43,441 nucleotides of DNA from Anaerolineales bacterium HSG25 (GTDB taxonomy: Bacteria > Chloroflexota > Anaerolineae > 4572-78 > J111), in NCBI GenBank assembly GCA_030377865.1, contig JAUCGA010000043.1, forward strand, positions 1 to 43,441. The letters are read 5' to 3'. The position numbers were made by a program, and so were the translations under genes. Positions 8,320-19,400 of this stretch are shown here, piece by piece; position 1 is the stretch's first letter, and the number at the start of each line of letters is the position of its first letter. The notes under the pieces are model-generated. The model saw only the letters and a list, made by a program, of their open reading frames with translations. It did no database searches and had not been told where the DNA came from.

Positions 8320-11300
8320 TTAGTTACAAAATATATTCTGAGACCATTCTACTTGGGTATAGGTACGGTTGCCTTCAATTTTACCACATCGTTTGGTGTA
8401 AGCTACGATTTTATACTCAACATGAGAATGAACGGTTCCACAATATGTTGTTACATTATTGTCGATATTGCATGACAAAACCAAAATATTGGGGTCGCTG
8501 GCTAACCGGAGTTCAAACGGTGTGATACCACCTGTGTTTTGACTTTCTATGGATAGGGCGGTCAGTTGTATGGTTACAGAATCGGTATCACTTTGGTCGG
8601 TGATGGTACTATTGCCATACTTCCCCGTTATGATAGCCTGATTGGTTAAATCTTGCTTGTCATTCAACGTAATTCGGTACTCTTTGCGGACGGTTTCGGT
8701 CTGTCCCGCCGATAGGCTATCCAAACTGGTCACTTGCCCAATTAGATTATCGGATAACTGGATATCCGTCAAATCGACATTGCCGTTGTTGGTGATACTA
8801 TAATCGACGACCAGATAACCGTTATAGGTAATCTCGTCGGGCGTGATATTCATCTTGACTTGGATGGACGGATTGGGAGTCGGCGTAGGAACGGGCGTGG
8901 GTGGGGGTTGTTTGACTAATGCCGGTAGATAGGCCGCGCTCTGTTTGTCACCAAAAGCTGTTTCATCAAGCGGCAGATTAGTTGGGTCAACCAGTGGGCT
9001 TTGGTTTTGGGTTTTGTTTGAGTCTATCTGGCGAGAGGTACGACATGAGCCATCGGTGACGATTTCTAAACCATACAATGCTTCACTATAGCCATACACT
9101 TCGATTTGATATACCCCGGCCTCTTGAGCGGTGATGCAAACAGTATCATCACTCTGAGCCATGTTACTGATTCCTGTAGGTTGACCTTTTGTCCAGTTTT
9201 CTGACCAGACGTACAGGTCAGGGTCGCCCAAGGTGGGGGAGAGGGTGACGGCCAAGTTCTGACCGGCTTGTAACACGCGTCGATAGAAATGAATCTGTGT
9301 TTGGCTGAGTTGGTTGATCGTGGGATGGTATTCGATACGTTGTTGATAGGGAATTTGGGACACATTGCCCGAATTATCCTGCACCCAAGCCTGAATATAA
9401 TGCACACCACCAACGGGGCTGAGTTGATAGGCATAGTAGTTGGCGTTACTACTATTGTTGACCACCCATCCCGTATCACCCACTGAACGCCACTGCTTGG
9501 CCCCTTGATTAAAGACGAACTCCTGATATTGTAGGGCGGCTACCTGACCGGGCGGGGTATCATTGGCATTAATGGCAAGACGGACAAAGGGGGTGCTACT
9601 GCTTTCTCCTTTATCGACGACTAACCCTTCGATATTCGGCGGTACGGTATCTTGGCGAGCCGGAATGACGGTGAGCGTTGTATTGATGAGGTTGTTGGCG
9701 GTGCTACTTTCCTCAAACTGATGATCGGGGTCGATTTCAGCCATGATGACATGATCGCCGGTGCGGGTGGGAGTCCATGTCAATGCGCTGGTGCTGGCTT
9801 GAGAGTTTCCGGCCAAACTGGTCAAATATGCCGTGCCGATAGATTGCCCCTCAACCGAAAAACGAACTGGAATGTTTTGTAATGGGGTTTGTCCACCGAC
9901 CCGTTGCACCATCAGCGAGAGTTGGGCGGTTTTGTTCAGTTGGGGCGCGGTTGGAATCACCAGTAGATTTTGAGGTGAGGCAGACAAATCGTCTCCTCGG
10001 CTTAAAACGGTGTAGGCGTTGGCTAAGGTGGTTTCCTGTCCGTTCTCGTATCGCACGGTCAGGGGATAGGTGCCGGGTGATAGATTGGCCGGAACTGTAA
10101 CCTGTAGTTCCGTACCATCGTCAAAGGAGGTGCTTATTTCGGTCAGGCTGTTCTCACCGAGTTTGAGGGAGACGGTCTGGGTGAACAACCGTTGACCATA
10201 GAGACTCAAACTGGTCGGCACATCATTATAGCCATAAGCAGGAGCTACCGAGGTGAGGATGGGTGAACCGGCAGTGACAGTGAAGGCTTGCTCTAGGGTG
10301 TCGGTCTGGTTGTTGGGATTGGTGACGGTTAGGCAGTAGTTGCCGGGAGGTAGATTTGGGGGGATGGTGGCCTCTAAGCGTTTGTCGCCATCTTTGTTTT
10401 CTCCCTCAAAAGAGGCTTTTTGCCACACGAGAGGCACACAATTGGCTGTGCAACTGTTGTTTTGAGGGGTACATAACTCCATCTCTGATTGCAGGGTGAA
10501 CGATTCGCCGGTAATCACAACGTCGGTATCGGTTAGATTATCGCTCTGAGTGGGAGTGATGTCTTTAATTTGGGGGCCGACAGGGTTATCGTTTGGGGCT
10601 GATTGTATTTGGACAGTCAGTTGGTAGGCTGTATTTTCAGCCGTCAAACCAGCCTCAAATGTGGATGAAAGTTTATTTTTTAGAGGCAGATAAGCAAAAC
10701 CATTCGTCGTAGCCGGATAACGAATCCGAAAGGTGTCGCCAAAGTCTTGTGGTGGGCCTTGGCAGTTTGACCAGATTACAAAACGAGGCCGAGCGAACTG
10801 ACCCAAACTTAAGGTTCGAATATCGTAAACTTGGCCTTGTGTAACCGGAAACTTAACCCAATCCACATCATTCTCAGTGAAGCTAAAAAAGGATGGGTCT
10901 CCATTGGGTGTGATTTCGATTGCTTCGGGACAATCATTGTTCGGTTCATGTCTATCCCCCAGAAAACCCCACTGGGTGACGGTGAAATCGAGCCGTTTCA
11001 GGTTGTTTTGTTCTTCCGTTTCAGCAATCCGTTCCAACGGATCAACCCAAGCATAAATGGCTTTATCGCCCACTTGGTCAAGAGTTAACGATACCTCACC
11101 GAGCATGGCCGCACCCGCAGGCCAACTATCGACGATGATGAACTCCTCATCGGCTTTGGTACTGCTTTGGGGCGGTTGTTCAGTGGAGTCGGTATAGTAG
11201 AGATAAACCCGATAGCCCGACACCCCCACTGAGCCGATATTGCGGGCCTGCACGGTGATGGTAATCGTGTCGGATACGGTGGGAGCGGTATGGCTGACCA

Positions 11301-11418
11301 CCAGCGAATCAATCGCTAAATCGGGCAATGGTTCTTGGGCTTGAGCTAATATCACGAGCCAACTGGCTAATAAAGTGATGGCGAGTACAAGGGGTAAAAT
11401 AAATTTGGCTGATTTCAT
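8320..11418 (-). CDS. Secreted multidomain exoprotein (CARDB, PPC and IPT/TIG domains)
   Basis: 1032 residues with AGGA 7 bp upstream of the ATG. A signal peptide ends near residue 28 (ILAQAQ-EP). Domains by pattern: CARDB-like (about 30-148, PDLAIDSL then TEEQNN); PPC-like (150-270, DRHEPNNDCPEA then DVDWVKF); two IPT/TIG domains (280-385 and 386-470, each ending in an AFTV or AYTV strand); a second CARDB (475-585, FEESSTANN); an Ig-like domain with DNSGNVS; a second PPC (about 705-800, DPDLYVW and GVYQIEVYGYS); a PTPVPTPTP linker; a DUF11-like domain; and a Cys-containing end. YLPALVK just before the linker resembles the VYLPLIVK tail of the giant neighbour. No catalytic motif was found, so it may act in adhesion or the cell envelope. 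Confidence 0.85.
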   Translation of the reverse strand: MKSAKFILPLVLAITLLASWLVILAQAQEPLPDLAIDSLVVSHTAPTVSDTITITVQARNIGSVGVSGYRVYLYYTDSTEQPPQSSTKADEEFIIVDSWPAGAAMLGEVSLTLDQVGDKAIYAWVDPLERIAETEEQNNLKRLDFTVTQWGFLGDRHEPNNDCPEAIEITPNGDPSFFSFTENDVDWVKFPVTQGQVYDIRTLSLGQFARPRFVIWSNCQGPPQDFGDTFRIRYPATTNGFAYLPLKNKLSSTFEAGLTAENTAYQLTVQIQSAPNDNPVGPQIKDITPTQSDNLTDTDVVITGESFTLQSEMELCTPQNNSCTANCVPLVWQKASFEGENKDGDKRLEATIPPNLPPGNYCLTVTNPNNQTDTLEQAFTVTAGSPILTSVAPAYGYNDVPTSLSLYGQRLFTQTVSLKLGENSLTEISTSFDDGTELQVTVPANLSPGTYPLTVRYENGQETTLANAYTVLSRGDDLSASPQNLLVIPTAPQLNKTAQLSLMVQRVGGQTPLQNIPVRFSVEGQSIGTAYLTSLAGNSQASTSALTWTPTRTGDHVIMAEIDPDHQFEESSTANNLINTTLTVIPARQDTVPPNIEGLVVDKGESSSTPFVRLAINANDTPPGQVAALQYQEFVFNQGAKQWRSVGDTGWVVNNSSNANYYAYQLSPVGGVHYIQAWVQDNSGNVSQIPYQQRIEYHPTINQLSQTQIHFYRRVLQAGQNLAVTLSPTLGDPDLYVWSENWTKGQPTGISNMAQSDDTVCITAQEAGVYQIEVYGYSEALYGLEIVTDGSCRTSRQIDSNKTQNQSPLVDPTNLPLDETAFGDKQSAAYLPALVKQPPPTPVPTPTPNPSIQVKMNITPDEITYNGYLVVDYSITNNGNVDLTDIQLSDNLIGQVTSLDSLSAGQTETVRKEYRITLNDKQDLTNQAIITGKYGNSTITDQSDTDSVTIQLTALSIESQNTGGITPFELRLASDPNILVLSCNIDNNVTTYCGTVHSHVEYKIVAYTKRCGKIEGNRTYTQVEWSQNIFCN

Positions 11419-11717
11419 TGTTTTTCCTATGGGGTGGTTTTTTCATGCCGTGCCGGATGAATATCCGGCATGATCAGGGAAGTTAATTAATAATTATAAA
11501 TTATAAATTATGAATTATGAATTGTCTGATGCTAACAGGATTTTAGTGGCTCATTTACCATTTATAATTCACCATTTACCATTTATAATTTGGTCTGAGT
11601 GACGTAAATATTCAATGAACTCGCTAGAAAGAGCGTCAGAAACCCGATTTCTTTGAGAAATTGGATGAATATCCAATTGATTCACGCCTCACACTGGCAA
11701 AGCAAGCTTTGCGCGTC
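11419..11717. other. Spacer with AT-rich short tandem repeats and a partial R1 copy
   Basis: It contains ATTATAAATTATAAATTATG-type 7-bp repeats (about 11489-11525), ACCATTTATAATTC repeats (about 11557-11592, shared with 26985-27020), and a truncated reverse R1 copy at 11604-11662 that stops inside the palindrome. GGCAAAGCAAGCTTTGCG (about 11697) is another small hairpin, related to one after the exoprotein gene (about 8252-8305). Confidence 0.65.
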
Positions 11718-13316
11718 TCACTTGCTCATCGATTCTACAAAAACCGGCAGAACCGTAATGCCTGTCGCGTTATCCAGATGTGGTGCTTCATATTTCTGCC
11801 GAATCTCGTCAGAAACCTGCTCAATAAAGGTGACCATGACCACCTCTTTCAACCCCAACCGTTTACCATACCGAATCGACTGGGTTAAGCCCTCCCGATA
11901 ACTGCTATCATCGCTGAAACTTTTCACCTCAAGACCGTACTGCTGGCCCTGATAGGTAATCAGCAGATCAATCTGGCCGTTACCCGTGGGGAACTCAGGG
12001 TAGACTCGCCCCTTCCATTGCCGGAAGAAGGCTTGCAGGTAGCTGTACAGGTTAAAATGGTATACCGCCTCATAAATTCGCAAATCTTTACGCACCGGCG
12101 CGTCGGTCAACAACCAGTGCCGATTTTTTTGCAGATACTGCTCATAGACCCGCATGAGGTTTTTGACGTTTAGCGTGTCAGCCGTAATCACCTGCGACAG
12201 GTCGGTAAAGGGGGGGTAGAGCTGACCTATATTAGAAAACATGTCATCGGTAAAGGCGTTGAACAGTCGCCGTTGCACAAAGGGACAGGGGAAGCGGGTG
12301 TAATAACTCTCAGTATCTTCCTGTTCCCAACTTATAACCCCGTTCAGGTATAGATAATTGGATATTGGGTTGTCGTAACTAAACGGTATTTTTTTGGTGT
12401 TGAATAGTTCCAACACCACCTGTTTGTACGGTTCTTGCCGCGCTTTGCTAATCAGGTTGAGGATATTATTGTTAGGCAGAACGTAGAGCGCGGCCCCATA
12501 GACCTGATTAAATAGGGCCATGTCGATAGGCTTGCTGGTGTCTTTGTTGAACTGATCCTCGGTCAACTGCTCGCCCAACCAGCCGACTAGACCGGGTTGG
12601 CCTTGGGTCTCATGGAATACTCGGTCAATCACTTCTTGATGCACGGTTTGCCCGCTCTCCCGCTCGTACCAATGGAACATGGAGTCAACCTCGGCAAAGG
12701 TTAGGTGGGGAATGGGTAGACTGCGCTGGATGTTGAAGGGGGAGCCACTTTTGTTCTCGATGCCTAAGACGCTTCGGACTCCAATGAGAGCCAAACTGTG
12801 GAGCAAGTAGGTTTTTTGCCCCGTTGGTTGGTTAACCTCATTTTGGCGAGAGATGTAGATATGACGAAACTCAGTAGCAAATTGATTGATATGTTCCGTC
12901 CCCATGCTGTCAAACTCATCTAAAATTAGAATGACCGGTTTGTCGAAATAGTCAGAGGTGAATAGGGTGGGTAACTGTTCCCAATCGTTGATGATTGGAA
13001 AATCACGCTTAAAGCCGATTTTTAGTTGGGTAACCAATAACTTTAGAATTTTTTCATCGGTTGAGCCTGACCTAGCCGATTGCAGAGATAAAATAGCCAC
13101 CTCGAACTCAGGTTGCTGTGCTTGAAGTTGTCTGACCACCTCCCGCATGACCCACGTTTTGCCCGACTGACGCGGCCCCCACACGGTGATGTAGTGACCG
13201 CCTTTTTCTGGGGTGTCACCAATGAGGCTGTTGTAAGCGCGATCTATCAGTTCATGGCGTGACACGTAGTAATGTACATCTTTGTCAACTTCTTCATAAG
13301 AATGGAATTTTCGCAT
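11718..13316 (-). CDS. AAA ATPase with C-terminal PD-(D/E)XK-like domain
   Basis: 532 residues with AAGGAG 7 bp before the ATG. The N-terminal part resembles AAA_35-type ATPases: YYVSRHELID, Walker A GPRQSGKT (47-54) and Walker B VILILDEFD (128-136). A middle helical region of about 200 residues contains FAEVDSMFHWYERESGQT and a winged-helix-like stretch. The C-terminus has the PD-(D/E)XK core: D450 in GQIDLLI, then E463-V-K465 in GLEVK. Such ATPase/nuclease-fold proteins are common in Chloroflexota and cyanobacteria. Their targets are mostly unknown, and several related groups occur in mobile or defence contexts. Cytoplasmic. It lies between two exoprotein genes on the same strand, but 166-300-bp repeat-filled gaps argue against tight coupling. 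Confidence 0.85.
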   Translation of the reverse strand: MRKFHSYEEVDKDVHYYVSRHELIDRAYNSLIGDTPEKGGHYITVWGPRQSGKTWVMREVVRQLQAQQPEFEVAILSLQSARSGSTDEKILKLLVTQLKIGFKRDFPIINDWEQLPTLFTSDYFDKPVILILDEFDSMGTEHINQFATEFRHIYISRQNEVNQPTGQKTYLLHSLALIGVRSVLGIENKSGSPFNIQRSLPIPHLTFAEVDSMFHWYERESGQTVHQEVIDRVFHETQGQPGLVGWLGEQLTEDQFNKDTSKPIDMALFNQVYGAALYVLPNNNILNLISKARQEPYKQVVLELFNTKKIPFSYDNPISNYLYLNGVISWEQEDTESYYTRFPCPFVQRRLFNAFTDDMFSNIGQLYPPFTDLSQVITADTLNVKNLMRVYEQYLQKNRHWLLTDAPVRKDLRIYEAVYHFNLYSYLQAFFRQWKGRVYPEFPTGNGQIDLLITYQGQQYGLEVKSFSDDSSYREGLTQSIRYGKRLGLKEVVMVTFIEQVSDEIRQKYEAPHLDNATGITVLPVFVESMSK

Positions 13317-13324
13317 GATGCTCT

Positions 13325-13395
13325 CCTTGGGCGAATGGGTGAATAGGTGAATAGGTGAATGGGTGAATAGGCAAATGGGTGAATGGGCGATTCAA
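13325..13395. repeat. Heptanucleotide tandem repeat (GAATGGGT / GAATAGGT type)
   Basis: About nine 7-bp units of the form GTGAAT(A/G)G or GCGAATGG are arranged head to tail between the AAA ATPase and giant genes. It is followed by ACCTCCGAGGAG-type repeats (R10-like, about 13410-13452). The complementary form of the same heptamer occurs at 42962-43068. Confidence 0.8.
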
Positions 13396-13482
13396 TGATT
13401 CAACGAGGTAACACCTCCGAGGAGAAAAACACACCTCGGAGGAGACACACGTTTCACGCCTCACGTTTCACTCATCACGTTT

Positions 13483-16400
13483 TCACTTCACAATCAACGG
13501 TAGATAGACCGGAAGAGTTATCTTATCTTCACCCTGCGTGATGGCCTGCGGCAGGGCCAGATTACCGTCGTTATCTTCGGCGTAGGCTACGAGGCGATAT
13601 TGGCCCGATTTGGTGAAACTGTAGTTGGCTTCGTAGATGCCGTCCCCATCTGCATCGAGAAGCGGAATCTGTTCTAGCTCAATTTGGGGAGTCTCTCCTT
13701 CGCCCGTTTCGGGAATGACCAAGTCGGGCGGGTAGATTTCGAGGTAGGCGGTGACGACGCTGACATCATCTTCGATACGGGCCTGAATTAAGCTGTCGGT
13801 GTCGCTGATGTGGGTCAGAGTTAGCGGGGTGATGATGGGAATCTCGCTACTGCTGAGGTTAAACAGGCCGCGAGTTTTGGCGAGACCGCCATCGGCTTCG
13901 TTGTTTTCCAGATCACCATTGTCATCGAGCCACGGTGTTTGCTCCTCAAAGCCTCGTTTGGCCGCGTCCCGCCCGATGGTGTAGGCGGCCCATAGATCGG
14001 CATTGGCTCCCAAAGCGGTAAAGAAGGCATCGGAGAAATGCCCTCCTTTTTTGGTGGGAAAAGCCCGCACGTCGTTGCCGGTGGAGGCGATGACGACTCG
14101 GTTTGGCCCGCTAATTGTGCCGGGTTCATCATCATAACCTGTTTGCCTTGACCTGCCCCGCTGACCGGTGATAAATGAACCGGAGAAACAGGTTTCGATA
14201 ATCACATTAATCTGGTCGGCTCCGGTCTCTTGCTCGACCTGAGTTAGCCATTGATCTAGTTGGGCCGCAGTCATCACCCCGTCCGGGCCACAGTCGAGGG
14301 CGCAGAAGGCATCGATAGTGCCGTGGTCGGTCAGATAGAGGTAAAACGGCACGTCCGATTTTAGGCCCCGTTCAACCGCCCATGCGGTGATGGTTTGCTC
14401 GATATTGGTCAGGGTCGGTTCGGCATATACATCCGGTTGCCCATCTTGGTCGATATCATGGTTGGGGCCAAAGCGTAGATAACGGATGTTGGCTGAGGGA
14501 ACGCCACCCCGCCGAAAGGCATCGTAGGCTCGGTTGCCCATGTGGATGATATTCCGCTTGAGTGTATCCTCTTCACCGTTTTGCCCACCCACAATCACCA
14601 CGATGGGCGCTTGGGATTTGGCCCGAATCGAGACCTCGTAGGAGACCTCTTTGCCAAAGAGTGAGTCAACCTTGTTTTGCAGTTTGACGTAGTATATCCC
14701 ATTTTCGGGGGTGGTGAAGGTGAGGCGCACATTCCGACCAAACCCATCTTCGGTGAGGGAGTCTGCGTCACAACCACCGTAGATGACTGCGGTGGGGGCG
14801 GTGTCTTGATGGGTGCTGGTGGCTTGCAGAACGTAGGTGGTGTCGGCCTGACCCACAAAACTGAGCCAGTCGGTATCGCCCGCATCATGGAAGTTATGGA
14901 ACTGCGCCGTGCCGTCGGTTAAGGAGGTGGTGGCGAGGTCGCAGGTGTCATCCGCTTCGTAGGCATCCTCTAGCTCTAAACTGCCAACAACCACCGTGCG
15001 GATGTTGCTCCAAGGGCTATCCACGCCAGATTTGCTGGTTTTAACGCGGTAGTACCAGATACCAGCTGGTTGGTCGGTCAGAGCGGTGGTTGTTTCGGGG
15101 CCTTCATAAAGCACTGTGGGGGAGTCGAAACTGAGACTTTTGGCTCCTTCCAGTATGTAGGAACTCGCCCCTTCAATTCCTTGCCATGAAACTGTATAGT
15201 TGCCGTCGTAATCGTGATTGACAATCATATCTAATGTTGGCGGAACCGGACGAACGGTGGTGGAGACGATGTTACTCCAGTCGCTCAGTCCGGCTACGTT
15301 AGTCGCTTGGACGCGGTAATACCATGTGCCTTCGGGGCGATTGACGGCTAGATATTGGGCTAATGGGCCGGTATAGACGGTGGTGGGGCTGATGAAGTTA
15401 GCACTATCAGCCAGTTGCAGGGTGTAACTGAGGATGTTGGGTGGTTCTTGCCATGTTACGGAGTAGGTCGCTTGCCCCTGTGGGTTATTGATGGGGGCGA
15501 GGGTGGGAGATTTGGGCTGTTCAACGATAGCAAGTGTAACAGTGATTGTTTGGGGGGCTTCTATCGTGCCTGGGCTTTTTATGGTCAACAGCCCTTGGTA
15601 TGTACCTAACTCTAGCCCCTCAGTATTGACTAGTACAACTAGTTGGGACGGTGCAGTACCAGAGAGTACCGAGGTGGTTAGCCAACCACTCGATGCGATG
15701 TCTACCGTCCAAGTATAACCACCCGTTCCTAAATTATCGAGCATAATTGTTTGTGGTGTTGGGCTTGAATTAGGTGTGGCTTGGAACAATAGTTCAATAG
15801 GTGTGACCTTCATAATCGGATTGGTAGCAACAGGAATGATAACAGTTGTCGTAGCGGTAACTAATTTAGGAGTTTGTTCATAATCAATAAGTTTACCAGT
15901 AATCGTAACTTGACTACGGAAATAACTACCTCTTAAATCATCTTCTGTTACTTGATAACCGATCGTGTATTCTTTATCAGAAGAACGAGTTAAATCACCG
16001 ATAATTAATGGGTTTGCATGTTCATCAAATAAACGTACGTCATACAGGTTCATATTACCCGTGTTTTGCACTTGATAGTTAAAAATTACCACATCTCCGG
16101 CTTTATCAACTTTTTGTTGTTGTGCTATTTTTTGGATGGATAGCTCTGGTGACACATTTAAGATAACTGTGAGGGGAGAACTGGTTGTGCTGGTTATATA
16201 CCCTCGGCTAGTTGCTGTAACAGAAACGGTACTGGTAAATTGATAGCTAGGCCCGTATTGGCTTAAATAGTTCTCATCTAGCTTTCTAAAGACATCAATA
16301 GATTTTGATTGCCCTTTTGATAAAGCAAACGGTTGGCCTATCTTCCCTAAGTAGCTATCAATAACCACAATGTCGGTTAGAACTGTCATGCCTGTATTCG

Positions 16401-19400
16401 TTACATAATAGGTATATTCAATTGTTTGGTATGGAGTAGGAGTAGAATAATTAACAGCTTGTGTAACATTTAAGCCAGAATTCTCTATTCTTAAAGAAAC
16501 CATAAGTGATTTTGGTACTGCCCAATCGCTATTTTGTTTTACCTGAATAGTTTTAGTATAAAGCCCTGTGGTTAGGTTAGTACTATCTACTTTAACTGTA
16601 ACACTAGCTGGTGTAATACCTGTTAATGGGCTAATAGTTAGCCAACTATCAGTTTCGTCTCCCTCTATCGTTGCTCGCCACGCGAGTGCCTCATTATTAA
16701 GATTGCTCACCCTAAAAGATTGCTCAGTAGGGCTATCTCCTTTTTCAGTAGCGATAAACTCTAATGTATCTGTGCTTAATTGAACATTATATCCTAATTT
16801 TAGAATGCCACGCTGACTGTCAGCAATGTAGATATTGTTATTAGTCAAATAAACATTTTGGGATGAACCAGTTGTATTATAAGAACCCACTAACATAGGA
16901 GTAGTTGGGTTGTGGATGTCAATAATCTGTAATCCATTTTCGCCATCAGCTATGTAAGCGTAGCGGTCTACAAACTGTATGTCATACGCATAACCCGATG
17001 TGTCATACTTTCCGATAATAGAGGGACTAGCTGGGTTTGTAATATCAAGTATTTGTAACCCATAGTCACCAGTAGCAACATAGAGATAAGGCGTTTTAAG
17101 GGCAATGGCTCTTGTTGTACCTGAAATATCGGTATGTCCAGTAATGGTAGGAGATATAGGATTGTTAATGTTTATGATTTGTACTCCTGCTTCGCCATCA
17201 GCAACATAAGCATAAGAGCCATCAACTATTACTTCATAGGCTGTACCAAAAGTGTCAAGTTTTCCTATATGAGTAGGAGTCGTTGACGAGGTAAAGTCTA
17301 AAATCTCAAAACCATGGTTACCGTTGGCTATATAAACGTAGTTACCAGATGTAGAAACAGCATATACTTGGTTGAGAGATTGATATTGTGCCAAAAAGGT
17401 TAAACTAGTTGGTGTAGTAGCATTTAAGACGATTAATCCTGCTGAGCCACCAGCTAAATATAGATTGTTGTTATCAAAGTGAGTTTGATAAATTTTGGCG
17501 GTAGTTTCGTAATTGGCAATTTCGGTTAATGTGTCTAAATCCATAACTCGTACACCACTGTTTCCATTAGCGATATACCCGTAATTATCAATTCCACTAA
17601 TATGATAAGCCTTTAATACCTTGCTATTACCTGTCTGTAACGGTATATCTGGATTACTTATGTCTAAAACAAGAAATCCATCGCGACCACCAGCCAGATA
17701 AACATAAGGATTAGCTACCTTAAAATCATAGATGGTATCAGTGACATTATAGACTCCAGCATAAATTGGTTGGGTTGGATTATTGATATTTGCCATAACC
17801 AACTGATTATTACCATTAAGTATGTAGGCATAGTTATCAAGAATATTTACCTGATAGGCCCCATTTGGTAAGTTATATGTACCAGCAAAGGTTGGTTGGG
17901 CTGGTACACTAATATCTACAATTTGCAAACCGCCATTATAGTCAGCGACGTATAAATTGTTACCTAAGACTTGAACGGTTAAAGCGTAACTAGGGGTATT
18001 GTATGTAGCTACTAAATTGGGGTTGAGAGGATTGCTAATATCTAAAATCTGTACCCCAGCGAAGCCTGTGGCTAGATAAAGATATCCATTAGAGTGATTT
18101 ACATGATGAATGTAATAATTAGCCTCATAGATTGTTTTGCTAATAGGTTGGGTCGGTGTAGTAATATCGACAACATGTAAACTGCTGTTATCGGTGAGGT
18201 AGGCATAATTACCTACCGCTTCGATTTTGAAGGCAGGAGCATTGGTTTGTCCAGCTAACGTGGGGTTTGTGGGGGTGCTAATATCAACAACGAATAAACC
18301 TGTTGAACCAGTGGTTAAATAGGCATAATTCCCTTTGACCAAAATATCTTGTGCGTAATTATTTGTTAGTGGAGGTGTTTTGCCGATAATATTAGGAGAA
18401 GTTGGGGTTGATATATCAACGACAAGTAGGTTACCTTTAATACTGATGTAAGCCAAATTATCTTGAATATCAACAACCGTGGCGATTTCCTGTAATGAAT
18501 TGACTAACTCTACAGGTGATATTGAGGGAAGAGAATCAGTAAAGTTGTTAGGAACAAATAAAACCACATCGATGTTATGATTACCGCCATTACTACTAAT
18601 CGTTAATTGACCTTGGTATAGTCCTTGTTGCAGATTGGTGGTATTGATGGATACTTGAATCGTTTTGTTTCCTGTTCCAGAGGTTTTGTTATGTGTTAAC
18701 CATGAAACATTGGTTGAAATTTCCCAACTTAACTCAGCACTACCTTTGTTGTTGATATTGAAACTTTGGGTTATTGTTGGAGTAGCAAACTCAAATTGAG
18801 TTGCGTCAACATCTAGGATTGCATATCCTAGTTCAACAGGAACAGCGCTACGTGTGCTACTATCATTACCTAGTTGCCCATAATCGTTTCGTCCCCAACA
18901 TAATGTAGTTTCATCTGTTGTTACTGCACAAGTATGGTCATATCCAGTTGTTATAGTATTCACTGGTGTTGTCAAACCTGTTACTGTAATAGGTCTCGTT
19001 TTATCGTTATAGGAACCGTCTCCAAGTTGTCCATAAGCATTATCACCCCAGCATTGAACTTGACCACTCTCAAGTAAAACACAGGTATGATTACCTCCTG
19101 CCACTAATGTTTTTACATCTCCGGCTAATCCAGTAACCGTAACAGGAGTAGTTTGGTCAACGGTGTTACCGTAACCTAACTGCCCACTACCATTTTCTCC
19201 CCAGCAATAGAGCATATTCTCATTAGTTCGGGTACAGGTATGGTTTCCTCCGGCTACTATATCTGTAACTTTACTACTTAACCCTTGAACCTCTACAGGT
19301 GTAGGCCGACTAGTAGTTGTGCCATCTCCTAAGCGTCCAGATTGGTTATACCCCCAACAGTGTACGCTACCTTCGTTGTTTAATGCACAAGTATGGTTGC

